A DNA stretch of 64,000 nt. Source: Fodinibacter sp963730365. GTDB lineage: Bacteria; Actinomycetota; Actinomycetes; Actinomycetales; Dermatophilaceae. The DNA lies in assembly GCA_963730365.1 (NCBI GenBank), contig CAVSRM010000008.1:496001-560000 (forward strand), written 5' to 3'. This document shows, in pieces, positions 52,232 to 61,640 of this stretch; position 1 is the first letter of the stretch; each line of letters starts with the position of its first letter. A model generated the notes under the pieces. The model saw only the letters and a program-made list of their open reading frames with translations. It made no database searches and had not been told where the DNA came from. Made by a program: the position numbers and the translations under genes.

Positions 52232-53026
52232 TCAGAGCCTGGCGTACTTCGCGCGTGCGAAGGAGTAGATGCCGTAGGCCCCGATGCCCACCGCCACGAC
52301 GGTGAGCAGGAACGGACCCCCCGGGGCGTCCTTGAAGGTCTTCAGCGCTCCGTCGAGGCCCTGGGTCTTGTCGGGGTCGGCGGTCCAGGCGGCGTAGACG
52401 AAGAAGAAGCCGACGACGACCAGGGCGAGACCCTTGGCGATGTAGCCCACCTGACCGGCCCGAACGGCCCACGTCCCCGGGTGATCGTCCAGGTCGCCGA
52501 GGAACTTCTTCGTGTAGCCCTTGTAGATGTGGTAGCCCGCGACCCCGAGGACCACGAGCCCGATGACGCCGACGGCGATGCGGCCCAGCGGGTTCCCCAT
52601 GAGCGCCGCGGCGAAGCCCTCGGTCTGCTTCTCGCTGTCGCTCGACTTGCCGAGGGCGACGATCTTGAAGGTCGTCCAGGCGAAGAACCCGTACATGACG
52701 CCCTTGGACACGAGCTTGCCGAGGTCCTTGGGGTCCTGCCTGCGGACGATGCCCTCGGTGAGGTTCCAGATCGCCAGCAGGACGAAGCCCACGACGCCGA
52801 TCCACAGGAGGATCGGGCCGGTCGAGGAGGAGGCCAGCGTCTTCAGCGCCCCGGAGGAGTCGGCCTCCTTCGACCCGCCACCGACACCCCAGGCCACCTT
52901 GATCGCGATGTAGGCGATGAGCAGGTGCAGCACACCGAGGATGGCGTAGCCGAGGCGGGCGCCCCACTCGATCACCGGGCTCTCGTTCGCCTCGTTGGTG
53001 GCCTGTGTGACGTCGGATCTGTCCAT
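52232..53026 (-). CDS. DUF1206 membrane protein
   Basis: 264 residues built of three repeats of a two-span unit: GARLGYAILGVLHLLIAYIA, GKLVSKGVMYGFFAWTTFKI and RAGQVGYIAKGLALVVVGFFFV each begin with a Gly-x-x-x-x-Gly/Ala pattern and end in a hydrophobic span. That repeat is typical of DUF1206. Function unknown. The start is ATG 53026 (MDRSDV), although a GTG at 53050 is also possible. Convergent with the PAP2 pair. Confidence 0.85.
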   Translation of the reverse strand: MDRSDVTQATNEANESPVIEWGARLGYAILGVLHLLIAYIAIKVAWGVGGGSKEADSSGALKTLASSSTGPILLWIGVVGFVLLAIWNLTEGIVRRQDPKDLGKLVSKGVMYGFFAWTTFKIVALGKSSDSEKQTEGFAAALMGNPLGRIAVGVIGLVVLGVAGYHIYKGYTKKFLGDLDDHPGTWAVRAGQVGYIAKGLALVVVGFFFVYAAWTADPDKTQGLDGALKTFKDAPGGPFLLTVVAVGIGAYGIYSFARAKYARL

Positions 53027-53125
53027 GGGAGGACACCCTGCCATCCGCACCGGGGTCGATGGCGCGCCACGCGCACGTCACTTGTCCCCCGCGAGGAGCA
53101 CGAACCACACCAGGCAGACGGTGCC

Positions 53126-53920
53126 TCAGAGCAGGGAACGCAGGACGGGCACGAGGCCGTCGTCGTCGACGTCGCCGGTCACCGCGTTCGCGACGGCCTT
53201 GACCTCGTCCGGGGCGTTTCCCATCGCGACACCGTGCGCGGCCCAGTGCAGCATCTCGAGGTCGTTGCGCTGGTCGCCGACGGCGACGGTGTGCATGGGC
53301 TCCACCCCCAGCCGTCGACGCACGGCCTCGAGCGCGGCCCCCTTGGACACCCCCTCGGGAGTGATGTCGAGCCAGGCGCTCCACCCCACGGCGTAGCCGA
53401 CGCCGTGCAGACCGATCCGTTCGGTGGTCTCGAGGAACTCCTCGCTCGTGCTGCTCGGGTCCCGCAGGGTCAGGCGGGTCACCGGGGAGGACATCAGCTC
53501 CTCCCAGGAGACGATGCGGGGGGTTCCGTCGAGCTCGCCGTCCGGGAAGGGCGCGGTCACCTTGAACCCGACGCCGAGTTCCTCGACGGCCACCAGCGCC
53601 GAGGGGAAGTGCTCGCGCAGCATGAGCAGTGCCGGCGCAGGGTCGAAGGTCACCGCCTCGATGACCTCATAGCCATCGGCCAGCTCCTCGTCGAGCCGGA
53701 GGGTGACGGCCCCGTTGGCGCACACGGCGAACCCGGTGGTGAGCCCCAGCCGGTCGAGCACCGGGAGCGTGCCGACGATGGCCCGCCCGGTGGCGATGGT
53801 CACGTGGTGGCCGGCCGCGGCGACGTCGCGGACCGCGTCACGGACCGCGTCGGCAAGCTCGCCCTCGTGGTTGACCGTGGTTCCGTCGATGTCGAGCGCG
53901 ACGAGGTGGGGGGTGGGCAT
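53126..53920 (-). CDS. HAD-superfamily phosphatase (Cof type, IIB)
   Basis: 264 residues. The catalytic ALDIDGTTVNHEG (DxDGT, nucleophile first Asp) is at the N-terminus. The cap domain (type IIB) follows, and late motifs VSKGAALEAVRRRLG (Lys) and VAVGDQRNDLEML (GDxxND) complete the HAD active site. Such enzymes dephosphorylate sugar phosphates or other small metabolites. ATG start 53920, 8 bp after the serS stop; the two genes look like an operon. Confidence 0.9.
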   Translation of the reverse strand: MPTPHLVALDIDGTTVNHEGELADAVRDAVRDVAAAGHHVTIATGRAIVGTLPVLDRLGLTTGFAVCANGAVTLRLDEELADGYEVIEAVTFDPAPALLMLREHFPSALVAVEELGVGFKVTAPFPDGELDGTPRIVSWEELMSSPVTRLTLRDPSSTSEEFLETTERIGLHGVGYAVGWSAWLDITPEGVSKGAALEAVRRRLGVEPMHTVAVGDQRNDLEMLHWAAHGVAMGNAPDEVKAVANAVTGDVDDDGLVPVLRSLL

Positions 53921-53928
53921 CACGATCG

Positions 53929-55200
53929 TCAGCGCGCTGCGGGGGTGAGGACCTCGAGGCCGACGTGCGGTCGCAGCGCCTCGGGGACGACGACCGAGCC
54001 GTCGGCCTGCTGGTGGGTCTCGAGGATCGCCACGAGCCACCGCGTCGTGGCCAGGGTGCCGTTGAGGGTGGCCGCGACCTCGTTGCCCTCCTCCCCCTTG
54101 AAGCGGGTGTTGAGGCGGCGGGCCTGGAAGGTCGTGCAGTTCGACGTCGACGTCAGCTCGCGGTACCGCCCCTGGGTCGGCACCCACGCCTCGCAGTCGT
54201 ACTTGCGAGCCGCCGGGCCGCCGAGGTCACCCGCAGCGGTGTCGATGATCCGGTAGGGCACCTCGACCGCCGCGAGCATCTCCTTCTCGAAGGCGAGCAG
54301 CCTCTCGTGCTCGGCGGCGGCGTCCCCGGGCCGGCAGTAGACGAACATCTCGATCTTGTTGAACTGGTGCACCCGGATGATCCCGCGGGTGTCCTTGCCG
54401 TAGGAGCCGGCCTCGCGGCGGTAGCACGTGGACTGTCCGGCATACCGGATCGGCCCGGCCGAGAGGTCGATGACCTCGTCGGCGTGGTAGCCGGCGAGCG
54501 CCACCTCCGAGGTGCCGGTGAGGTAGAGGTCGTCGGCCTCGAGGCGGTAGACCTCGTCGGCGTGGTTGTCGAGGAACCCCGCACCCGCCATGACGTCGCT
54601 CTTGACGAGGGTCGGGGTGATCATCGGGACGAAACCGGCCGCGATCGCCCGCTGCATGGCGAGGGCCAGCAGGCCCATCTCGAGGCGGGCACCGACGCCC
54701 TTGAGGAAGTAGAAGCGCGACCCTGCGACCTTGGCGCCGCGCTCCATGTCGATCGCGTCGAGGGCCTCGGCGAGCGCCAGGTGGTCACGTGGCTCGAACC
54801 CGGCAGCCGCGAAGTCGCGGACCTCGCCGACGGTCTCGACGACGACGTAGTCGTCCTCCCCACCGGCCGGCACCTCGGGCTCGATGACGTTGCCGATGGA
54901 GCGGATCAGGGTTCCCAGCTCGGCCTCCGCGGCGTCCGCCGACGCCTGGAGCTGCTTGACCTGCCCGGCCACCTCCTTGGTGCGCGCGAGGAGGGCCTGC
55001 TTCTCCTCACCCTGGGCGCGCGCCACGTCCTTGCCCATCGACTTCTGCTCGGCGCGGAGCCGCTCGTATGCCGTGAGCGAGCTGCGCCGCCGCTCGTCGG
55101 CGCCGAGGATCGCGTCGACGACCCCCTCGTCCTCACCGCGAGCACGCTGGCTCGCCCGCACGAGGTCTGGATCCTCCCGGAGCAGCTTGATGTCGATCAC
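53929..55200 (-). CDS. serS: Seryl-tRNA synthetase
   Basis: 423 residues. The N-terminal two-helix coiled-coil arm (about residues 20-110) contacts the long variable arm of tRNA-Ser. Class II motifs follow: LTGTSEVALAGYHADEV (motif 2 approach), YRREAGSYGKDTRGIIRVHQFNKIEMF (motif 2) and GNEVAATLNGTLATTRWLVAILE (motif 3). No T-box is visible upstream. It charges tRNA-Ser, and also tRNA-Sec where present. Confidence 0.97.
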   Translation of the reverse strand: MIDIKLLREDPDLVRASQRARGEDEGVVDAILGADERRRSSLTAYERLRAEQKSMGKDVARAQGEEKQALLARTKEVAGQVKQLQASADAAEAELGTLIRSIGNVIEPEVPAGGEDDYVVVETVGEVRDFAAAGFEPRDHLALAEALDAIDMERGAKVAGSRFYFLKGVGARLEMGLLALAMQRAIAAGFVPMITPTLVKSDVMAGAGFLDNHADEVYRLEADDLYLTGTSEVALAGYHADEVIDLSAGPIRYAGQSTCYRREAGSYGKDTRGIIRVHQFNKIEMFVYCRPGDAAAEHERLLAFEKEMLAAVEVPYRIIDTAAGDLGGPAARKYDCEAWVPTQGRYRELTSTSNCTTFQARRLNTRFKGEEGNEVAATLNGTLATTRWLVAILETHQQADGSVVVPEALRPHVGLEVLTPAAR

Positions 55201-55278
55201 CCGGGGAGTTTAGCGGCGTACCCGGGGGCGAGTCGTCCGCCGCCCGGTGACATCCGCGATGCCGCCGCCCCGGTCAGG

Positions 55279-55917
55279 TCAGTCGGCGCGACCGGTGAGG
55301 ACCAGACCGGTCCCCAGGCCCACCATCATCAGCCCACCGACGCCACCGACCCGCTCCATCCGCTTCGGTGACGACGCGAACCAGTCCCGGGCGCGGCTCG
55401 CCGCCAGCGCCACGGTGCCGTCCATGAGCAGCGCCAGCACCGTGAAGATCGACCCCAGCGCGAGGAGCTGCACCAGCACCGGAGAGGTCGGCACGACGAA
55501 CTGGGGCAGCAGCGCCGCGAAGAACACGATCGTCTTGGGGTTCGTCACGCCGACGACGTAGCCGGCGCGCACCGCGTGCAGCCGGGGCACGGCGACGGGC
55601 ACCCCCGAGGAGAACGCCGTGGCCAGGGCCCGACGGTCGCGGATCGCCTGAACGCCGAGCCAGATGAGGTAGCCGGCACCAGCGAGCTTGAGGGTCGTGT
55701 AGGCGGTGACGCTCGCCGCGATGAGCGGGCCGAGCCCCACCGCAAGCGCGCAGATCTGGGTGAGGATGCCGAGGGCGTTGCCGACGACCGTGAGCAGCGC
55801 CTCCCGTCGCCCCGAGGACAAGGCCCGACCGACGGTGAAGAGCAGGCTCGGACCCGGAATCGCGATGATGACCACGGAGGCCAACGCGAAGGCGAGGAGG
55901 ATCGACGGGGACGGCAT
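55279..55917 (-). CDS. LysE-family exporter
   Basis: 212 residues with about six spans. The N-terminus ALASVVIIAIPGPSLLFTVGRALSSG is the LysE/RhtB signature (PGP motif), and GYVVGVTNPKTIVFFAALLPQFV is its second conserved stretch. Exports amino acids or small solutes; substrate unknown. ATG start 55917, following the antiporter gene on the same strand. Confidence 0.88.
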   Translation of the reverse strand: MPSPSILLAFALASVVIIAIPGPSLLFTVGRALSSGRREALLTVVGNALGILTQICALAVGLGPLIAASVTAYTTLKLAGAGYLIWLGVQAIRDRRALATAFSSGVPVAVPRLHAVRAGYVVGVTNPKTIVFFAALLPQFVVPTSPVLVQLLALGSIFTVLALLMDGTVALAASRARDWFASSPKRMERVGGVGGLMMVGLGTGLVLTGRAD

Positions 55918-55960
55918 ACCGTCCAGTGTGCGGCCTGCACCCCCGCTGCCGCAGCGGGTT

Positions 55961-57304
55961 TCACCCCAGCTGCTGGTCCGGACCCGCCGTGGCAGCGGCG
56001 TCTCGCGCCGCTGCCTTGCGGCGTTCGTCCAGCCGCCGCATGACCGGCGTGGCGAGCACGCCGTGGACGACGACCGACAGGGCCACCGTGAAACCCACCG
56101 TCGACCACAGCCACCTCTCCTCGGTGAACGTCGTGGCGCCGGCGGCGTAGGCCAGGTAGTAGATCGACCCGACGCCACGCACCCCGAAGAACGCGACGAC
56201 CAGCCGCTCGCGGCGGGTGAGTCCAGCGATGCCGACGTGGGTGTGGTGGCCCAGGAACGCGACGTAGCCGGCGATCGGCCGGACGAGGAAGACCAGCGCC
56301 AGCCCGACGCTGACACCCCTCCAGTCGAGGTTGCCGAGGAGCCCATTGGTGATGGCGAAGCCGAGCCCGAGGAGCAGCACGAGGGTGAGGAGGCGCTCGA
56401 GTCGCTCGATGACGTCGTGCATGCTGCCCTGGTAGACGTGGTTGCGCTCCGCCGACCGGATGACGAGGGCACACACGAACACCGCGAGGAAGCCGTATCC
56501 GCCCACCAGCTCCGCGGCGCCGTAGGAGAGGAGGAGGGCCGCGAGGGCCAGCAGCGGTTCGCCGACCTCGGCCAGGCGCAGGGACTTGCGGGGGGATCGG
56601 AAGGCGAGCTGGCTCATCACCCACCCGCTGCCGACCCCGACCAGGACACCCACCACCACCTTTCCGACGAGCACCCACCCCACCCAGGTCAGGCCCCATT
56701 CCGTGAACGGACCCACGCTGGCGAGGAAGATCGCCGCATAGACGAAGGGAAAGGCGAGCCCGTCGTTCAGGCCCGCCTCGCTGGTGAGCGCGAAACGAAC
56801 CTCGTCGGTCTCGTCGGCCTCCTCGGCGGTGCCCAGTCCCTCGAGTGTCGGGCCGTCGACCTGCACGTCGGAGGCCAGGACCGGGTCGGTCGGGGCGAGC
56901 ACCGCGCCGAGCAGGACCGCAGCCGGCAGGGCCACCCCGAGCGGCCCCCAGGCGATCAGCGCCACCCCGGCGATGGAGAGCGGCATGGCGATACCGAGCA
57001 GGCGCCAGGTGGGTGACCACGTCGACCAGGACGCCTTGACTCGCCAGCGCAGGGGACGGTCGATGGCGAGTCCGACGCCCATGAGGGCGACGAGCACCGT
57101 GACCTCGGCGAGGTGCTCGATCACCGTCCGCGTGGCGACGGGGTCGAGTCGCACGGCGTCGGTGCCGGGCAGGAGCCCGAACGCCATGCCGGTCCCGACG
57201 AGCACGATCGGTGCGGAGAGGGCGTAGCGGTGCAGCACGGTGGGCAGGACCGACGCCAGGAGGAGAGCCGCACCGAGGAGCAGGTAGACCAGCTCGGGCC
57301 TCAC
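55961..57304 (-). CDS. CPA1-type cation:proton antiporter
   Basis: 447 residues with about 12 spans. APTDPVLASDVQVDGP carries the PTDPV motif, and LTSEAGLNDGLAFPF the NDGLA motif, both signature residues of Na+/H+ antiporters (CPA1/NhaP-like). The C-terminus is short and charged. GTG start 57304, overlapping the DinB-derived gene by 4 bp. Confidence 0.9.
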   Translation of the reverse strand: MRPELVYLLLGAALLLASVLPTVLHRYALSAPIVLVGTGMAFGLLPGTDAVRLDPVATRTVIEHLAEVTVLVALMGVGLAIDRPLRWRVKASWSTWSPTWRLLGIAMPLSIAGVALIAWGPLGVALPAAVLLGAVLAPTDPVLASDVQVDGPTLEGLGTAEEADETDEVRFALTSEAGLNDGLAFPFVYAAIFLASVGPFTEWGLTWVGWVLVGKVVVGVLVGVGSGWVMSQLAFRSPRKSLRLAEVGEPLLALAALLLSYGAAELVGGYGFLAVFVCALVIRSAERNHVYQGSMHDVIERLERLLTLVLLLGLGFAITNGLLGNLDWRGVSVGLALVFLVRPIAGYVAFLGHHTHVGIAGLTRRERLVVAFFGVRGVGSIYYLAYAAGATTFTEERWLWSTVGFTVALSVVVHGVLATPVMRRLDERRKAAARDAAATAGPDQQLG

Positions 57305-57597
57305 GGCACCGGGACCCCCACGTCCCGGAGGTGGTGGGCGAGGTCGTGCAGGCCGTGGCAGGCGTACCCCAGCGGCGACCAGGTGGCCGGGGTCGGTCGG
57401 CGGCGCACGTCAGGTCGGGCCAGGACCTCGACCCAGGGGCTCGTGGAGGCCATGACGTGGTCGGCGGTGTCCTCCGCGGGGATCGATGCCGCGCCCAGGC
57501 CGCACTCGGGACAGGGTCGCTCCAGCGTCCAGGTCCAGTCCCGGGTGTCAGGCACGATCTGGTCGCCCGCACCGGTCGGCACGTCGGTCATGTCCAT
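57301..57597 (-). CDS. Internally deleted DinB-family protein
   Basis: 98 residues. The N-terminal part (IVPDTRDWTWTLERPCPECGLGAASIPAED ... ATWSPLGYACH) matches the start of full-length actinobacterial DinB/mycothiol-transferase-like proteins of about 170-175 residues. The last 20 residues (GLHDLAHHLRDVGVPVP) match their extreme C-terminus. The 70-80 residues between are missing, with the frame intact. At the join (around 57345-57370) GCCTGCCAC and GGCCTGCAC lie side by side, so deletion between short repeats is a simple explanation. It may be a remnant, or a minimal domain that still folds. Starts at ATG 57597. Confidence 0.65.
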   Translation of the reverse strand: MDMTDVPTGAGDQIVPDTRDWTWTLERPCPECGLGAASIPAEDTADHVMASTSPWVEVLARPDVRRRPTPATWSPLGYACHGLHDLAHHLRDVGVPVP

Positions 57598-57629
57598 GTC
57601 CGAAGCGTACGGTGACTGCGCCTGCAGCC

Positions 57630-58772
57630 ATGTCGTCCTGTACCTTCCACACTGTGTGGGAGCAGTGGTGGACGTGGTTGGGGATCGCCGTCGCGGTCCT
57701 GTTCGCCGGCGTTGGGCTGGCCCTGGTGCTCTCCTCACGGCAGTCCGGTCGACACACCACGGCGACCAGCCGACCGGCGCGTGACACCTTCCGCGCGGAG
57801 GACGCCGAGCCTGCACCACGCAAGCGCCTGGCGGTCGTGCTCAACCCGACCAAGGTCGAGGGTGACTCGGTCCACGCCATCGTGCGTGGGGTCTGCGAGG
57901 AGCACGGCTGGGACGAGCCCCTCTTCCTCGAGACGGAGGAGCACGACGTCGGCTTCGGCCAGACCCGCACGGCCCTCGGTGAGGGCGTCGACGTCGTGTG
58001 CGCCTTCGGCGGCGACGGCACGGTGCGCGCCGTCGCCCAGGAGATGGCGGGCTCGGGCGTGCCGATGGGGCTGCTCCCGGGAGGCACCGGCAACCTGCTT
58101 GCGCGCAACCTCGAGCTGCCGACCGACGATCTGACCCGCTCCGTCGACCTCGCGGTCACCGGCCGCAACCGGCACATCGACGTCGGCTGGCTCACCCTCG
58201 ACCCCAGCGAGGCACACCTGGAGGAGCACGTCGGCGAGGGAGCCTCGCTCGGGCAGCGCCGGCACGCGTTCCTCGTCATGGCCGGGCTCGGGCTCGACGC
58301 CGCGATCATGGGCGACACCTCCGAGAAGCTGAAGTCACGGATCGGGTGGACGGCCTACATCCCCGCAGGGCTGAAGAACCTCCTCGTCAGGCGGTTCCGG
58401 GCACGGGTCAGCATCGACGGGGGCCCCGAGGTGACCTACCGGGCGCGCACCATCCTCGTCGGGAACTGCGGCAAGCTCACGGGTGGGATCAACCTCATGC
58501 CGGATGCCGAACCCGACGATGCCACGCTCGACGTGGTCGTCCTGGCACCCCGGGGCATCGTCGCCTGGGCGGCCGTCGCGGCGCGGGTGCTCGTCAAGAG
58601 CGGGCGCACCACCCCCACGCTGGACCGGTACCGCTGCCAGGCCGCGCGGGTGGAGGTCGACCACCCCCAGCGCATCGAGCTCGACGGGGACATCGTCGGC
58701 GAGGCCAGCCACGTCGAGGTCGAGGTGCAGGCCAAGGCCCTCATCGTGCGCGTCGAGGCAGGCCGTCCCTGA
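57630..58772 (+). CDS. Diacylglycerol kinase-family lipid kinase
   Basis: 380 residues. After an N-terminal hydrophobic span (WLGIAVAVLFAGVGLALVLSS, about residues 13-35), the DAGK catalytic domain begins at RKRLAVVLNPTKV, with VVCAFGGDGTVRAVAQEMAG carrying GGDGT at 127-131 and GLLPGGTGNLLARNLELP next. LDGD-containing C-terminal strands complete it. Family members phosphorylate diacylglycerol or other lipids. ATG start 57630, divergent by 32 bp from the DinB-derived gene. It ends 1 bp before the zwf stop. Confidence 0.88.
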   Translation: MSSCTFHTVWEQWWTWLGIAVAVLFAGVGLALVLSSRQSGRHTTATSRPARDTFRAEDAEPAPRKRLAVVLNPTKVEGDSVHAIVRGVCEEHGWDEPLFLETEEHDVGFGQTRTALGEGVDVVCAFGGDGTVRAVAQEMAGSGVPMGLLPGGTGNLLARNLELPTDDLTRSVDLAVTGRNRHIDVGWLTLDPSEAHLEEHVGEGASLGQRRHAFLVMAGLGLDAAIMGDTSEKLKSRIGWTAYIPAGLKNLLVRRFRARVSIDGGPEVTYRARTILVGNCGKLTGGINLMPDAEPDDATLDVVVLAPRGIVAWAAVAARVLVKSGRTTPTLDRYRCQAARVEVDHPQRIELDGDIVGEASHVEVEVQAKALIVRVEAGRP

Positions 58773-58773
58773 G

Positions 58774-60204
58774 CTAGACCTTGCGCTCGCGCCACTGGCG
58801 CTCGAAGGGCAGCCGCCACGTGAACGGCGCGACGAGCTGGTGGATCTGGTTGGGCCCCCAGGTCCCCTGGGAGTAGGGGCGCACGGTCGGCGGGTTCTCG
58901 ATGAGGGGCTGGCTGATCTCCCAGAGCCGTTCGATGCCGCTCGCGGACGTGAAGAGGGTCCGGTCGCCGCGGGCGGCGTCGTAGATGAGCCGCTCGTACG
59001 CCTCGAGCACCGCCCCGGCCCAGTGCGTCTCCTGCATCGCGAACTGCATCGACAGCTTGTCGAGCCGGAAGCCAGGGCCGGGCCGCTTGCCGTAGAACGA
59101 GAGGGACATCTTCGAGCGGTCCGCGAGGTCGAAGGTCAGGTGGTCGGGCCCCTGGTCCCCGATGCCGGAGCCTGCCGGGAACATCGACTGCGGGGGCTCC
59201 TTGAAGGCGATCGAGATGATCCGCGCCCCCTCGGCCATTCGCTTGCCCGTCCGCAGGTAGAAGGGAACGCCGGCCCAGCGCCAGTTGTCGACGTAGCACT
59301 TGAGGGCGACGAAGGTCTCGGTCTCGGAGTCGTGCGCCACACCGGGCTCGTCGTGGTAGCCGGTGTACTGGCCACGCACGACGTCCTTGGGGTTGATCGG
59401 CTGCATCGAGCGGAAGACCTTGTTCTTCTCCCGACTGATCGCCGCCGGCTCGAGCGCAGTGGGCGGCTCCATGGCGGTGAACGCGAGGATCTGGAACAGG
59501 TGGGTGACCACCATGTCGCGATAGGCACCCGTCGCCTCGTAGAAGTCCGCCCGGGACGTCAGGCCGAGGGTCTCGGGCACGTCGATCTCGATGTGGGAGA
59601 TGTTGTTCCGGTGCCAGATCGGCTCGAAGAGACCGTTGGCGAACCGGAAGGCGAGGATGTTCTGCGCCGGCTCCTTGCCGAGGAAGTGGTCGATGCGGAA
59701 GATCTGCTCCTCGTCGAACACCTCGTGAAGCTGGTTGTTGAGCGCCACCGCGGAGGCGTAGTCGGTGCCGAACGGCTTCTCCATGACGACGCGGCTCCGC
59801 ACCACGAGGTCGGCCTCGGCGATGGTGTGCACCGCCGAGAGTGCCGCCTTCGGCGGGATCGAGAGGTAGTGCAGACGCTGGTTGACCTCCCCCGGGAGCT
59901 CGGCCTCGGCTCGGGTCACGGCATCGCGCAGCGCCAGCGGCCCGGCCGAGAGCGGCACGAAGTCGAGCCGCTGGGCGAAGGCCTGCCAATCGGCGTCGTC
60001 CATCTCCCGCGTGCTGTGTTCACGGATGGCGACGAGGGCCAGGTCGCGGAACTCGTCGACGCTCACCTCGTCGAGGGACGTCCCGACCACCCGCAGGTCG
60101 TCGACCAGCCCGGACTGGAAGAGGTGGAGCAGACCCGGGATCAGCTTGCGCTTGGCCAGGTCACCGGTGGCTCCGAAGAGGACGACGGTCGTGGGCGCTG
60201 TCAT
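58774..60204 (-). CDS. zwf: Glucose-6-phosphate dehydrogenase
   Basis: 476 residues. VVLFGATGDLAKRKLIPGLLHL (residues 7-28) is the NADP+-binding region, and FRIDHFLGKEPAQNILAFRF the G6P-binding/catalytic signature (with the His in DHFLGKE). First step of the oxidative pentose phosphate pathway. ATG start 60204. No gnd, opcA or pgl is adjacent, whereas in many actinobacteria zwf sits with tal, opcA and pgl; here it stands alone. Confidence 0.95.
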   Translation of the reverse strand: MTAPTTVVLFGATGDLAKRKLIPGLLHLFQSGLVDDLRVVGTSLDEVSVDEFRDLALVAIREHSTREMDDADWQAFAQRLDFVPLSAGPLALRDAVTRAEAELPGEVNQRLHYLSIPPKAALSAVHTIAEADLVVRSRVVMEKPFGTDYASAVALNNQLHEVFDEEQIFRIDHFLGKEPAQNILAFRFANGLFEPIWHRNNISHIEIDVPETLGLTSRADFYEATGAYRDMVVTHLFQILAFTAMEPPTALEPAAISREKNKVFRSMQPINPKDVVRGQYTGYHDEPGVAHDSETETFVALKCYVDNWRWAGVPFYLRTGKRMAEGARIISIAFKEPPQSMFPAGSGIGDQGPDHLTFDLADRSKMSLSFYGKRPGPGFRLDKLSMQFAMQETHWAGAVLEAYERLIYDAARGDRTLFTSASGIERLWEISQPLIENPPTVRPYSQGTWGPNQIHQLVAPFTWRLPFERQWRERKV

Positions 60205-60374
60205 GGCACCAGCCTGTCGCGCCGAGGCCGTCACCGCCACCCCCGCACGAGGTGTCCGGGCAGCCCTCGGTGCCGCAGGTCTGCGCCGGGTCACCGCGAG
60301 CCGCCCGGGTCGAGGTCGAGGCCCTCGTGGACAGGGCCGTGCGCGCCCCCGGCGCCGTGACCCGACCGGAGCAC

Positions 60375-61640
60375 TCAGCCGAAGAGCTGGGCGCCCCAGT
60401 CGGCGTCGGCGGCCAGACCGGGCGGGCAGGCGAAGAGCGCCGAGCCGGTGTGCTCGATGTACTCGTTGAGCGCGTCGGAGCGGGCCAGCGCCTGCTGCAT
60501 CGGCACGAACTGACGGTGGGCGTCGCGCACGAACGCGATGAAGAACAGGCCGGCGTCGAGGTGGCCCTGCCCGTCGGTGCCGTCGGTGAAGGTGTAGCCA
60601 CGACGCAGGATGCGGATACCGTCGAGGTTGGCGTGGTGGGCGAGCCTGGCGTGCGCCGTCTCGGGGATCCGCGGCCCGCCGTCGGCGCTGCGCGCGTCGA
60701 AGTCGGGCTCGTCGAACTCGCCGGCCTGGCCGAGCGGAGCGCCGACCTTCTTGTCCCGCCCCATCGTCTGTTCCTGGTCCATCAGCGGCGAGCGGTCCCA
60801 CACCTCGATGTGCATCCGGACGCGGCGCGCGACGAGGTAGGACCCGCCGGCCATCCACCACCCACCCGCGGTGACGTCGTCGGCTGCCACCCACACGTGC
60901 TCGTCGAGCGCCTCGACGTCCTCGGCGTGGATGTTGGCCGTGCCGTCCTTGAAGCCGAACATGTTCCGGGGCGTCACCTGGGCCGCCGTCGTCGAGGACG
61001 TGCGGCCGAAGCCCAGCTGGCTCCACCGCACCGAGACGACGCCGAAGCCCATCCGCACGAGGTTGCGCACTGCGTGCACCGCGACCTGTGGGTCATCGGC
61101 GCACGCCTGGATGCACAGGTCCCCACCCGAGGTGGCTGGGTCTAGGTCGTCGCCGACGAATCCCGGGAGGTCTCGCAGTGCCTCGGGCCGGCGGTCTGCG
61201 AGACCGAACCGGTCGTCGAAGAGCGAGGGACCGTAGCCGATGGTGACGGTGAGGTTGGCCGCCTCGAGGTCCAGGGCCTCGCCGGTGTCCTGGGGCACGC
61301 CCCACGGGCCGCCGCCCACCACGCCGCCAGGGGCCGCCTCGGCCCCGTACGTCATCCGCTCCGCGGCCCTGGTCCACGCGGTGAGCAGGTCCTGCAGCTC
61401 ACCGGCATCCTCGGTGATGACGTCGAGGGCGACGAAGTGCAACCGGTCCTGGGCTGCCGTCGTGATGCCGGCCTGGCGCTCTCCTCGGAAGGGCACGAGA
61501 CCCTCCACGGTCTCGGACTCCGAGGGTGCCGCGGCGGCGGAGGCGGGTCTCGCGGCATACGTCAGCCCGGCAGCCGCTCCCGCGATGGCGACACCCGCGC
61601 CACTGGCGAGGACGGCGCGACGGGTCGAGGGCTCGGTCAC
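60375..61640 (-). CDS. efeB: Dye-decolorising-type peroxidase EfeB
   Basis: 421 residues. Twin-arginine signal TRRAVLASGAGVAIAG (R7-R8) followed by an Ala-rich cleavage region, so it is exported by Tat folded with haem. The DyP haem pocket motif is NMFGFKDGTANI (GxxDG with catalytic Asp), with a distal Arg in a later loop. In EfeUOB it oxidises or releases iron for uptake. GTG start 61640 overlaps the efeO stop by 4 bp (GTGA). Last gene of the operon; a 170-bp gap separates it from zwf. Confidence 0.93.
   Translation of the reverse strand: MTEPSTRRAVLASGAGVAIAGAAAGLTYAARPASAAAAPSESETVEGLVPFRGERQAGITTAAQDRLHFVALDVITEDAGELQDLLTAWTRAAERMTYGAEAAPGGVVGGGPWGVPQDTGEALDLEAANLTVTIGYGPSLFDDRFGLADRRPEALRDLPGFVGDDLDPATSGGDLCIQACADDPQVAVHAVRNLVRMGFGVVSVRWSQLGFGRTSSTTAAQVTPRNMFGFKDGTANIHAEDVEALDEHVWVAADDVTAGGWWMAGGSYLVARRVRMHIEVWDRSPLMDQEQTMGRDKKVGAPLGQAGEFDEPDFDARSADGGPRIPETAHARLAHHANLDGIRILRRGYTFTDGTDGQGHLDAGLFFIAFVRDAHRQFVPMQQALARSDALNEYIEHTGSALFACPPGLAADADWGAQLFG

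Noticed and set aside
51374..54256. A 960-codon plus-strand frame across PAP2, DUF1206 and HAD genes
   Set aside because: Composition is Arg/Gly/Pro/Asp-rich shadow sequence opposite clearly motif-bearing genes.
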